Below are positions 52,041-62,131 of a stretch of DNA of 64,000 nucleotides, piece by piece. The stretch is from Diplonema papillatum. Its lineage: Eukaryota > Euglenozoa > Diplonemea > Diplonemida > Diplonemidae. The notes beneath the pieces were generated by a model. That model saw nothing but the letters and a program-made list of their open reading frames with translations, had not been told where the DNA came from and did no database searches. Location of the stretch: contig JAPJBO010000067.1 in assembly GCA_030068145.1 (NCBI GenBank), positions 62,001 to 126,000 of the forward strand, given 5' to 3'. The position numbers were made by a program, and so were the translations under genes. The stretch's first letter is position 1. The number at the start of each line of letters is the position of its first letter.

Positions 52041-52366
52041 TCAAGGTCTTGAAAACCTGGAGACGGACAGGTGAATGGACAGCGACCTGCCAGAGCGTTG
52101 GCCCAGTTCTACTGAAGCTAACACATTGTTCGGCGCGGGGTCCGATGGCTCGAGGACGGCCTTAGAAAGAACACCGCAACCGCAATCGTTTCCCCCCATA
52201 ATCTGAGCCAGCCCATCCCGTTTTGCTAGCCTGATCAAAGACTGCGGCCGCACGGGGAAAAAGTTCTGATCGTGGTAGAACGAGAACCAGCGAACTTTGC
52301 ATCGCTGTGGCATCACGAGCTCCCGTTCCCGCAGAGCCTCGTTGTGGCGCCTCTCCGTCTCAACTG
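52041..52366 (-). CDS. Hypothetical last exon, minus strand
   Basis: The minus strand is open from the complement of 52366 to a TGA at 52043-52041. It reads TERRHNEALRERELVMPQRC, then KVRWFSFYHDQNFFPVRPQS, LIRLAKRDGLAQIMGGNDCG, and ends near SLSIHLSVSRFSRP. The charged helix followed by a compact hydrophobic domain is convincingly protein-like. A stop lies just upstream in frame, so the segment needs a splice acceptor near 52,370. The upstream minus-strand sequence to 52,450 has another helix-like frame (ERDTKRVPEREQQL), possibly the same gene after a frameshift. No family recognised. Confidence 0.45.
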
Positions 52367-52611
52367 TTGCTCGCGTTCAGGTACGCGCTTGGTGTCTCTT
52401 TCATCTTTCGTCTGCCCGACCGGGATTCAGTGTCTCCGTCTTTTGTACGGCGCTTTTGGGTGATGCTCGTCTTGATAGACCACGGAGAGCAGAAGGCTGC
52501 AAGTTCAACGCAGAGCTGGGAGGTAGAGGGGTGGACTGATCACCCTCAAATCAACCTGACAGGGGACAGGGCTCCCCCGAAGGAATACTAGGGAAAACAA
52601 CAACAACAACA

Positions 52612-52722
52612 AAGGTAACCATATAGCCCTTTCTTGCTCCAAGAGAACCCATTCATGAACGGTCACACGGAGACCCTAAAACCCCGGAATCAAAAAAAAG
52701 CGAACTTTAACTCTGAAAAAAA
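52612..52722. repeat. Family C element, 5'-truncated, with the 55-bp module
   Basis: CTCCAAGAGAACCCATTCAT, GGTCACACGGAGACCCTAAA and TTTAACTCTGAAAAA. A degraded ATGAGAGACAGGATTCTTCC repeat follows at 52790. Confidence 0.75.
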
Positions 52723-53329
52723 CCTAAACTCCGCGAACGAGAGCTTCGACTTTAACACCTCCACCACCACCCCCCCATCGAAACCTACATGAGAGACAGG
52801 ATTCTTCCGAACCTCCGAATTAAGATTTTCTCTCCATCCCGTTGAAATATCGCCCACTAGCCACCACTCGCCCTCCCTCTAAACAGACCAATCTTGCAGA
52901 TCATGCTGCGAGAGTTGGTATCTCAGAACTGCCATCCTGAAGTAACACACGAACCGTTTTTTTGAGAGCGAACGAAAGGAACGGATAGGCGTCAAAGCGA
53001 GCGAAGTCTGCCGAAACACTGCAAACAGATACCCCCAGTCAACCGGAGACTCGAAAAACCCGGCCGGGGAAGCTTCCTACAGAAAGCTGAATGCGGGTGG
53101 TCAGAGTCCCCCCTCCACGATGGGGGGACACCTGCAACGAAGTATAACCTGTGAGATCGTTCCGCTTTTTCGCTCTGTTGCGAGCCTTTTACCTCAGACC
53201 GCGCATACACTTGTAGCCGCCGCATCTCTTTTTCCTGGACGGTGGTGCGAATCCATTAGCGTCGTTTTCGGCCACGGCGGCACGCAACGTGCCGGAAACT
53301 AGTTTGGGAGGTGTGACAGTCTGTGGGCC

Positions 53330-53640
53330 TTTGAAGCGTGGATGATGCCTCTCGCGCTGCTCCCCTTGAGGCTCCTGGCTCATGCCAAAGCGCCGCCGCC
53401 CGGGTTAAGGGTTTGCGGCTTCTTAGGCGTGGGCCAGGGCCAGGGAGGCTGTTCGGAGGGGTCACCAAAACTAGTTAGGGAGGTGTGTGTGGGCCTTTGA
53501 AGCGTGGATGGTGTCGCGCTGCTCCCCTTGAGGTTCCTGGCTCATGCCAAAGCGCCGCCGCCCGGGTTAAGGGGTTGCGGCATCAGGCGTGGGCCAGGGC
53601 CAGGGAGGCTGTTTGGAGGGGTCACCACCCACCGTTCGCG
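53330..53640. repeat. Two tandem ~165-bp GC-rich units
   Basis: CTCCCCTTGAGG(C/T)TCCTGGC, CATGCCAAAGCGCCGCCGCC and GCGTGGGCCAGGGCCAGGGA occur at 53359-53460 and 53522-53622. An inverted third copy is at 29.6-29.9 kb. Confidence 0.8.
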
Positions 53641-53754
53641 GGCTTCGTTACTTCACTGCCCCCGGCTCTCCCCGGCCTTCGTCATCCGGGGGAGGGTTCC
53701 ACGGCCATCCCCCCCCGCGTGGGGATCGCCAGTCGCGTGAGAGAGGCGCAGGCT

Positions 53755-54205
53755 CTTGGATAAATTCTTGCACGTACACGGTGTGGTCCAGCGCCGGGTG
53801 GAGGAGTTAAACCGTGCGATCAAAGCGTCGCCACAGATTGTTGCTGCACTTCAAGCTCACAATATAGCTACCGTCGTGCAGACAACTATGCAGTCTATTT
53901 TGCTGCTTATCAAGTTCAAGCTATCACTTACGACTACTACAGATCGTGGCTGCGTATCAAGTTCGAACTATTACTACTGTTGGGCAGACAACTGTGCCTA
54001 CCTGGCTGCTGACCAAGTTCAAACAATTACTAATGACTACTGTAGAGCTATTCGCAACAGATTGTTGCTGCGTATCAAGTTCGAACTGTTACTACTATGG
54101 AGCAAGCAATCTTGCGCAGACTGTCTTGCTGCTTATTCAGTTCAAACTCAGTTCAAACTGTTACTATTGACCACTGCACACCCAATCGTCACAAACTAGT
54201 TGGGG
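53755..54205 (+). repeat. Degenerate tandem repeat, possibly coding
   Basis: Opens with a protein-like run, VVQRRVEELNRAIKASPQIV, then AALQAHNIATVVQTTM. DNA blocks CAGATTGTTGCTGC(G), TATCAAGTTCGAACT and CAGACAACT then recur four or more times with shifted frames, so the protein reading is lost. It looks like the decayed repeat domain of a gene. Confidence 0.4.
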
Positions 54206-54248
54206 AGGTGTGTGGAGATCTCTCACTCGTAACATAGACTATATAGTG

Positions 54249-54436
54249 GAGCCAGTCCATCCCCTCTATATAGACCGTGATAGACCGTGATAGACCGATG
54301 CATACAACACCGGGCAATTCGATGCAGCTCTAGGGACTAGGGATGGACCTGATAGACCGTGGTGAACCGTGATTCACTCAGATTAACAGCGGCAGGCACT
54401 TCGATGCAGTTTCAAGAGATAGGAACGGACCGGCTC
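54249..54436. mobile_element. Family 3 MITE
   Basis: GAGCCAGTCCATCCCCTCTA to GGAACGGACCGGCTCA, with ATAGTG on both sides (one offset A). Confidence 0.85.
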
Positions 54437-54892
54437 AATAGTGTGCGCGAGCCCGCTGCCGCGCTCGGTTCCGTATTCAAGTGTGTTGTCGGAAGAAAAT
54501 AATGCCATGGGTTGCCATGCGGTTACTGTCCAGACAAGAGGCTGGCTTTGCAAGTGTATGCGCACGCGTCCTTTCTTTTTTGCAGCCTTGAGTTCTTGTG
54601 CCTCGTGTCTTTTTGTTACGCGTATCTGCATCATTCTATCAGATGCAATTCTCAGCCGCACGCCGCGTGTTTTCTGATTCGTTAGTTTGTTTCTCTCCTT
54701 TCAAGCAACCAACCAGCCTCACCGCGGGTTCAAGCCGGTCCACATCAATCCCCTGGCTCGAACAGCATCGCTTCTGCATGTCGCTGTCTTCCAAAGCAGC
54801 AATAGTGCGGACGATCCCAGAGTCTCTTACTGACACGGCGCAGAAGCACGACGTCGGAAGCTGCATATTACTCTTTCCACAACAAAATACTC
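54437..54892 (-). other. Coding-like minus-strand stretch, unresolved
   Basis: Two overlapping minus-strand frames look protein-like: VRDSGIVRTIAALEDSDMQK with CLKGEKQTNESENTRRAAEN, then MMQIRVTKRHEAQELKAAKK with LEYGTERGSGLAH. They are in different frames and neither has a known domain. Confidence 0.25.
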
Positions 54893-55155
54893 GACGTAGC
54901 TGCTTCGACTCCGAATGGAAGGGGGGAAATATAGAGGTAGGAGGGCAAACACAATACAAACACAATCTGATTTGTTCTTCGCTTACACCACCGTGTGTTG
55001 CTTTCTCACTCAGGACTTTGACCTGTTGAGTTTGTGTGATTTGTCGTGTCGGAGTAGACCCGCATGACCTCACGTCCGTTCAACACGTGGTTCGGTAGTT
55101 ACAGCACTTGGGTTCCCTTCTGTTCTTTGTCGGGCAGCATCGTCGAGCATTTCCT
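54893..55155. mobile_element. Family B MITE, reverse copy
   Basis: AAAATACTCGACGTAGCTGC to GCAGCATCGTCGAGCATTTCC. Confidence 0.85.
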
Positions 55156-55169
55156 TTAAAGCTGGCGCT

Positions 55170-55475
55170 TTTGGACCCTCTGACCATGATCATTAGCCAA
55201 TTTAACGCCACAAACCACGTCCAGAATTCGGGCTCAGGGTGGTGCGGTCAACGAAAATTCTAGTTTCTATTTCTACTTTTTCCTAATCTCGTGGCGTGCG
55301 GCTTTTTGCCACATGCAATGCGCAGAAACTGGACCGCCCGAGTAGGACCTTCTGATCGTGATCATTTGCCAATTTGGCCACTTGAAACTACGTCCAGGAT
55401 TTGGGCGCAGGGTGGCGCGGTCAACAAAAACTCTAGTTTCAACTTTTTCGCGGTGTACGGTTTGCAGCATAGTAC
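55170..55475. repeat. Family E repeat, two tandem copies
   Basis: CACGTCCAGAATTCGGGCTC and TACGTCCAGGATTTGGGCGC start equivalent parts about 180 bp apart. A third copy is at 28645. Confidence 0.8.
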
Positions 55476-55660
55476 CACCCTCTGACAAGCATGCCAATAG
55501 TGTGTTCACCGCCCATAATTTTGTCAGAATGGTACAGTGCGCCTGGCCTGGATCTGTACGAGTTCTGCAAGACGTGGCAGATATCTCCGTTCTCGCAAAA
55601 CCCCAACTGTCACCCATGCTTGGGAAGGACAACCCAGTTTCGACTCAGTCGCACGATAGA
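55468..55660 (+). CDS. Possible last exon, plus strand
   Basis: After ACGGTTTGCAG (55457-55467) the frame reads SDKHANSVFTAHNFVRMVQC, then AWPGSVRVLQDVADISVLAK and PQLSPMLGKDNPVSTQSHDR before TGA. Composition is protein-like but I do not recognise it, and the acceptor belongs to a family E end, so the exon would use repeat-derived sequence. Confidence 0.3.
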
Positions 55661-56694
55661 TGATAGACGGTAGTGACACCTGGTTTCCCCCCGGCGTCAC
55701 GTAGAAAGGTTGGCATGTGTGGTACTAATCAGGAACCTGTCGCCGGTGAAGCAACGAAGATCTCTTGAATGCTCCCCCCGTCAAAACCACGCAACGGCGT
55801 GCACGCCGCAATGCATATTGCCGCGTGCTAGCACCTGGCAACATCAGGCTCGGCACAGTCGTATCGGAAAGGCAACATACAGAAACCCACTCGTTCGGGT
55901 GCTGTGCTCGCCATCCTGCCATGCGCTCTGGGCTCCGGGCTTCTTACCGTGTACGGTTACTACGCGTACTACGGTAGCAGTTAAAAAAAAAAAACTGAGA
56001 TGAGAAATGTGGACACTATCGAGAGCTTTGGTTTTATCTTTGCGAGCGGGACACCTAGAGGGCGAACGAGGCGGGACTACGAATTCTTCTTTTCTTATAG
56101 AGACGGCGCGAGACAAAAAAAAAAGAGAAAAAAAAAGAGAAAAAAAAAGACGTCAACCCAAACAACTTCCGCCGGTAGAGAAATCTTGCCTAAAGGAATC
56201 AACTGCCTTCGGGTAGGCTAGTCTGACACTAGTTGTCGTCGGGGAAAAAAAAAAAAAAAAAACAGGTGCTCGCTTAGAAATACTGGAGTTCGGTGTCAGC
56301 CTTCTTCCTTTCACAATCCCACCCGACTTCTCCTAGCCTTGATTCGCTCGCCGGAACCCGCGGACAAAAGCTTCGTTTGCTAGAGCCGCGGGGCCCGCAA
56401 AAAAAAGATGGCGTACCTGTTTCCAAACAATCTTTTCGGTGTCCGCTGTGTATTAAAGGGGGGACCCCCCCCCCCTTTATTAAAGTCACCAGTCAGAAGC
56501 GGGCGTGTCCTCTGGTACACAGACGGGTTGCACACCGGGCGACCTCCGATACTAGTTTGTCAGGTGCCCTCTCAGTCGCATTCACGGCGGAGTCCAGCCT
56601 CGGATGCTGGAAGTAAAGCTGAACTAAAAACCGACCTTCTAATCCACAAATAACGCTAAAAGAGCAGCCCGGGGTCTTGAGTCTGAACGTCGGT
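55661..56694. other. No convincing gene
   Basis: Includes long A runs (55983, 56116-56150, 56246-56262). 56150-56240 (ACAACTTCCGCCGGTA, GTCTGACACT...GTCGTCGG) repeats 47980-48070. A hairpin of C and G runs is at 56455-56480. Confidence 0.35.
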
Positions 56695-56852
56695 GAGCCG
56701 GTCCATCCCCTCTTGATAGACCGTGATAGACCGAAGAATACAGCACCGGGCAATTCGATGCAGCTGATAGACCGTGGCGGACCGTGATTCACTGTGATAA
56801 ACAGCGGCAGGCACTTCGATGCAGTTTCAAGAGATAGGGACGGACCGGCTCT
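56695..56852. mobile_element. Family 3 MITE, internal deletion
   Basis: GAGCCGGTCCATCCCCTCTT to GGGACGGACCGGCTC, missing ~20 bp near the GATGCAGCT block. Confidence 0.85.
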
Positions 56853-57879
56853 GTAGGTGAAGCACAGGTGACGCACTGCAGTCTATAAGGAAAAGTCACG
56901 GTGTGGGTAGTTTCGTGTCGCAGCCAGGTGAAACCTGCGTCATCTGAACTTCCACGGCAAACATAGTTAGGGTGCGCAGCGGCCTCACCAGCTTCACGTC
57001 ACGAGACAACATTGCTGCAGGGTCACCTCCGCTTTTTGGCTCGGGTTGGGTGTGGCCACATCCTGGGCCATACTCAGCTTTGACGTCAACACCGCAAGAC
57101 CTTCACCAGGGCTTCCCCACCGGATTCGACCTATCCAGGCATGGTTCACCATCTTTTGAGTCCCAGGAAGTGTATTTCCAGCAAATCAGGACCGAGGATG
57201 TGCGGCATCCTCAAGGATTGGCACATCTCCGTTGTACTTCACCGTGAATGCGATCAAACAAAAAAATTGTCTTTCTGTGCTAACCGCGTACACCTGCACG
57301 ATACCCACTACATCAATCGATGAAAGAGATAGAAATCTTTTTTCTTGCCCAGAGTAAAAAAGAAACAAACTGAATACCACCACACACGAGTGGTTCTCGA
57401 GAAGACTACCACTCCCGTCCCTGACGACGACGCCACTCACCTCGGTGCCAGACAAACCAGGCTCTGACCTACAATTTCCAAAGGCGCCCCGCCTCACATG
57501 TCAGTCGGAGATACCGGCTTCATAAAACAAGAAACAGACAGGAAAGGCAAACTCTCCCTGAACAAAAAAAAAGCAAAGTGAGACCTCGCGTGATGGAAGC
57601 TGTTGTGCTGAAGGCCACATTTCCGGAACAACGGCTCAACATCAGATGCTAGCATCAAACGTGCATGTAGAGGCATGGCTCTGTTCAAGTGGAGTCCAGC
57701 CTCAGAAGCGCCGCGCGCTGTCAACATAATCAAAGCAAAACTCCGCATTCCCGCGAAGAAGATTTGATGCTAGCACCAAACATACATGAGAGGGGTACGA
57801 TTCTGCCTGAACACGAAGCTAAGAGATTTTCCTGCCCAAGTGGGTTCTTTTCCGATGGGATAAGCAGTATCAAGCACGT
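56853..57879. other. Unassigned with small repeat fragments
   Basis: 57617-57640 is a family 2 end (CACATTTCCGGAACAACGGC), and 57760-57815 is an ATGAGAGG...GATTCTGCCTGAACAC repeat. A 91-codon frame at 56972 is Pro/Ser rich with no domain. Confidence 0.35.
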
Positions 57880-58157
57880 GCTTTGTAGGAAATACTTGAG
57901 GAGGCTGCCAGCTGCGAAAGATCAAAGGAGGAAATATAGTGTGGTACTCATCGGCATGCCGATGACTCTCCACTATCACACCAATAGTCCAAGATCAAAG
58001 GAGGTAAATGTGCTGTAGCCCACACGAAACACAGGTGAATCTGGGTTCAGTGGCATGCGTAATCGTTCAACAAAAAAGACCCGCTTTGTAGTTGTATTGT
58101 TTCTCCCCCTCTAGCCTCCTTCGAAGTAAGCACATGGCAGCCCCTCGAGTATTTCTA
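57880..58157. mobile_element. Family A MITE with palindrome insert
   Basis: GCTTTGTAGGAAATACTTGA to CAGCCCCTCGAGTATTTCTA. 57930-57990 is an insertion carrying CATCGGCATGCCGATG, flanked by duplicated AGATCAAAGGAGG. Confidence 0.85.
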
Positions 58158-58168
58158 CCTTCACCCGA

Positions 58169-58375
58169 TTGCACGAAGCCCTCGAAGGACCTCTCTCCGG
58201 CGCCTTACGCGCCAGGAGGCGCGCTTTGACGTCCGGGAGAGCGGATGCCACAGAGAGGTTTTTGTCGCAGTCGATCGCGTCCCAAGGGAACTCCTACCCC
58301 TTCATTGCACCCAAACTCCGACCGACCCTTTTTCTAAACCCTTCCCTCCGCCTCACATGCCAATCGGACACATAA
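58169..58375 (+). CDS. Possible coding stretch, ~65 aa
   Basis: Immediately after family A the frame reads LHEALEGPLSGALRARRRAL, TSGRADATERFLSQSIASQG, then NSYPFIAPKLRPTLFLNPSL before TAA. No ATG begins it. A possible acceptor is GCACGAAG at 58178. It is gene-like in composition and unrecognised. Confidence 0.3.
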   Translation: MHEALEGPLSGALRARRRALTSGRADATERFLSQSIASQGNSYPFIAPKLRPTLFLNPSLRLTCQSDT

Positions 58376-59234
58376 AAGCGCCGACTTCTACCGAAACAAG
58401 AACGGTCCCAAAAAGCAAAAACACCTGCTTCGGCAGCAGCAAAAACCTACAATTACTATAGCACCGGAGGCTGTTGTGCTATAGGGGACATTCCCGGATC
58501 AACGGCTGCACGGAGGAGCGTTAAGCGAACGCAACCGAAAGTGGTGGTGGCTATTGCAAGAACCTCTTTTTCCTCGAAGAAGTCGTGATGAGTCCTGCCC
58601 AGTCGTTGTATTTAGGTGTTCCCCTCGGTTAGAGAGGTTCATTCCGCGTGCGAGCAAGAGTTTTTTATTGATCAGTTTGAGGCCGCTCGCCTACCCCTCC
58701 ATTTATCAGTGCAACAGGCCGGAATTCCAGGAATGTTCTGCCGACTTGCGTGTGACTGACCGGCAATGAGAACTGCCCTCTCTAACTCATCTCTCTCTTT
58801 CATTTTTCAACCAAGCTGGACCGCCCCTAGCGGGTGCCTCACTTGCGATCCATGATAATTTCCTCCCTTCCCCTCCTTGTCGTTTGCAGCGTTCACAATA
58901 CGAGTGTGCGTTCTAGCAAGTCCCAGGTACAAATAAGCTGAACCCCGAGTTTTCTTGTGTCCAGCAAGTGCCTAACACTTTGTCAAGTGCAAGAACCGAT
59001 CGACGGCAGCGTATTGTCCTAGCTCCCGTCACATCGAAAAAACAGGTTGAAGGCAGTGCGCACAACAATCGAAAGCGCCAGATCCATTTTGAGTACCAAT
59101 CTTGCGGGTTGCCCTTCAATGTATTGTGCAGGCCAAAAAGACGTAGGCAGCGTGTTTTGGTTCGCGGGTAAATCCAAGTGGGAAAACGATCAACCGGCAC
59201 GCACAAAGAAAACGAAGCGCCTGTCTTTTTTAAC
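58376..59234. other. No convincing gene
   Basis: 58480-58520 and 58690-58740 show decayed family 2 ends (GGACATTCCCGGATCAACGG and CCAGGAATGTTCT). 59184 shares GCACGCACAAA...AACGAAGCGCCTG with 37.8 kb. Confidence 0.35.
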
Positions 59235-59390
59235 TGTGACGAGCTATTAGCAGCCGTCTGACAAGCCAGACTCACATCGCTGCTCTGTCTGCAGACACGC
59301 AGATTCCACCTGACGATGGTCCTGTCTGTGGCTCAAGGGACCGAAACACGGTGCAGACAGGGCACGGTGCGGTGTTGAGCACTCCAAACA
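59235..59390. mobile_element. Family 4 element, diverged reverse copy
   Basis: TGACGAGCTATTAGCAGCCG, CTCTGTCTGCAGACACGCAG and GACCGAAACACGGTGCAGAC. Confidence 0.7.
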
Positions 59391-60355
59391 GATTGTGCAT
59401 CCCCTCCTATCCCCCCCACAGTCTTCGAAATTTCTTTTGCCCGTGCCTTGAATACGTGGAAAGTTAGGGTGCTGTGTGAGTTCCGCTCCGTCGGGAGACT
59501 ATAGGGATCTTACTCCGCGCATATCCAAAGGAAGCCCGTCGACGCCTGCATCCCCCTTTTAGTACATCTCGCACTGATCGGATACATAATTACAATCGTA
59601 CTCAGGACGACCTCGGGATCATCATGACCTCAAGGTGGTAGGTGGTAGGTGACCTCAAGATACTCGTCCTGTGGGACCTGATGGTACACATCCACATACA
59701 CGTAGTAGTACCCTACAGGGGTTATAGAGTATATAAGTAGTATGAAGGTGCGTACCGCCACCTCGGGGTGCGTGCGTAGCTACAAAAACTCCGGGGCGAC
59801 GGTACACATGGCAAGGTGACCGACACCGCTATTTGTGCCTAAACTAAAGAAAGCGCCGCGCCGCTTGCGCTTCGTTGTGCGCAACGCACAAACCACCTCC
59901 AGACCAATCTGGGGGGATGGGAGACGTTCCTGTTTTCTTTGGAAAAGCACAGCCACGCTTTGACGTCTTTAAGAAGGGAGACAGAAACCTGTGTCGTTCT
60001 CCCGTCTCACCATTCGCACCACAGTCGAACGGGCGCGGGCAGAGTCGTGCAGCACCCTTACTTTTAACCAAGCAGGCACTCCTTCCGCCGAGTTTTCTTT
60101 CTCTCCCTCCCTCCTTTCTTCGGAAAGAAAACACACACAGAAGCTTTGTTTTGCGTTCTTCCCTCGATCCGTCAAGATGCCGTCTGTCTTGGCGACGAAA
60201 GAATGACTTTGGGTGTTAGCTCCCGTTCCCGGACTTTTCATGCTTGCCTGGCCGCGATGAGTACTCAGTCTGCGAGTGGGGTTGACGACCGTTTCATTCA
60301 GCAAAACAGGGTCGTTTATGGTCCCGACGATTTGCGGCACGTCTCCCGGCTGTTT
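59391..60355. other. Unassigned, both strands partly open
   Basis: 59640-59790 has several GTAGGTGACCTC and TACACGTAGTAGTACCC short repeats. At 60188-60330 the plus strand reads LGDERMTLGVSSRSRTFHAC and SGVDDRFIQQNRVVYGPDDL, while the minus strand is open over 156 codons. I cannot decide between them. Confidence 0.3.
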
Positions 60356-60733
60356 TTCGTAGTAACAATGCTTTGTATACACGAAACAGAACGCTGGCAG
60401 CGTGTTTGGGAGAAGATTTAACCTAACGATCATATTCACTCACTATCAATCACGAACAGGCTAATCCTCCCCCCGGCACGTACAAACAATAAGCGCCAGC
60501 TTGAAAGGAAATCCTCGACGATGCTGCCCGACAAAGAACCGAAGGGATCCCGAGTGCTGTAACTACCGAACCACGTGTTGAACGGACGTGAGGTCACGAC
60601 AAATCACACAAAGTCCTGAGAAAACAACACACGGTGGTGTAAGCGAAGAATTGTGTTTGTATTGTATTTGCCCCTCTACCTCTATACTTCCTCCTTTCCA
60701 TTCGGAGTCGAAGCAGCTACGTCGAGTATTTTC
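60356..60733. repeat. Family D repeat followed by family B MITE
   Basis: 60356-60489: AACAATGCTTTGTATACACG, GAACGCTGGCAGCGTGTTTG, CGGCACGTACAAACAA. 60490-60733: AGGAAATCCTCGACGATGCT to CAGCTACGTCGAGTATTTTC. Confidence 0.8.
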
Positions 60734-61072
60734 AGCCAACACCGATCTGCAACAATTTCTTTCGGGAGTTTACGGTGTTTCTAGGTTCGCTGTCGGTTGG
60801 GTGCTAGTCGGGCTGTTTCTTGTGGGTTCTCAGGTAGAAGCATCATATCACATGAGCACCCGCCATTTTCAGCCGAGGACCTCATCGCTGTGTCACTGAA
60901 AGCCGGAAGGCCGGGCTGCTGGGGAACCCTGATTACTGAGCAATCGCACGTATTGGTTGGTCGTTGTCTCACTTGTTTGCCCTATTTCATGTCCTAGGAG
61001 TTCTGACCAGTCACCAAAACACGCTGTCCACGACCGTTTAGCGGGTGCCATACACGGGCACCATACAGGCGC

Positions 61073-61335
61073 ATGCAGAGGTGGCAGAAGCCGCATCCCT
61101 ATGCCAGGGGTGCGCAACGGTTGGATGGCCGGAGCACGTTGATCCCGCGCCGCGCAAGATGCAGGCCGCGTTGCAGGAGGCGCCGCTGTACCCCGTGCCG
61201 CTGTACCCCGTGCCGCTGTACCCCGTGCCGCTGTACCCCGTGCCGCTGTACCCCGTGCCGCTGATCTTGCCGGCCGGCGGCACCTGCGTAGACGGCGAAG
61301 CTGTCGCGATCGAGCACCTGACCAGAGAAACCTAA
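61073..61335 (+). pseudogene. Broken copy 1 of the chitobiase-like gene 5' part
   Basis: Matches 62132-62310 but carries a five-base duplication (CGCGC) near 61,150 that shifts the frame, and a 15-bp unit CCGCTGTACCCCGTG repeated about five times (PLYPV). It ends at a premature TAA after ACCTGACCAGAGAAACC. Confidence 0.75.
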
Positions 61336-61525
61336 CCTGGAAACGAAACAGGGTGAAAACAAGTGCGAAAACGACGGACCAGCACGTGCGATTGCTCAGA
61401 CACCCGAGGAAAGCGGGGTTCCCTAGCAGCCCGGCCTGCCGTCTTTCAGGCTTGTAAACAGGCAAGCGAACTTTCCCTCCTTATCAAGCATGAAAATAGG
61501 GCCTCCCAAGAAAACACGGCACCAC

Positions 61526-61762
61526 CATCTCGGCGCATGCAGAGGTGGCAGAAGCCGCATCCCTATGCCAACGGTTGGATGGCCGGGGCACGTTGATCCC
61601 GCGCAAGGTGCAGGCCGCGCTGCAGGAGGCGCTGCTGTACCCGCCGCTGATATTGCCGGCCGGCGGCCCCTGCGCACCGGGTGCGAGGAATGCGCGATAT
61701 TCTACACCACCGACGGCAGCACCCCACCATCCAGACCCTATCCCGGAAACGAAACAGGGTGA
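61526..61762 (+). pseudogene. Broken copy 2 of the chitobiase-like gene 5' part
   Basis: Matches 62132-62370 with a 9-bp deletion (AGGGGTGCG), a ~33-bp deletion at the GTCGACGGCGAAGCC block and a one-base loss in the Thr-Pro-Thr codons (CACCCCACC against CACCCCCACC) that breaks the frame. A shared 5' flank (CCCTAGCAGCCCGGCCT, CTTGTAAAC, AAGAAAACACGG) precedes copies 2 and 3. Confidence 0.75.
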
Positions 61763-61856
61763 AAACAAATGCGAAAACGAGGAACCAGCACGTGCGAATG
61801 CTCAGACACCCAAGTAATACAGGGGTTCCCTAGCAGCCCGGCCTACTTTCGGGTCG

Positions 61857-61960
61857 TTCCGCATACTTGCGCATGGTTGCGCATAGTTGCGCATAGTTGC
61901 GCATAGTTGTTTTGGGATGTTCCGCATACTTTCGGGTCGTTCCGCATAGTTGCGCATAGT
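61857..61960. repeat. 11-bp minisatellite (GCGCATAGTTG)
   Basis: Six to seven units of TTGCGCATAGTTG plus TTCCGCATACTTTCGGGTCG twice. Confidence 0.85.
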
Positions 61961-62131
61961 TCTTTTTACCGTCTTTCAGGCTTGTAAACCGGGGTTCAAG
62001 CGAACTTTCCCTCCATCTCGAACATGAACACAGGTCCTCGAGGGAACGTGCGAGCCGGGCGGGTTGGGAATACAAAATAGAAAGGGTCCCCCAACCACCC
62101 CTCCCGAAGAAAACACGGGCACCGTCGGCGC

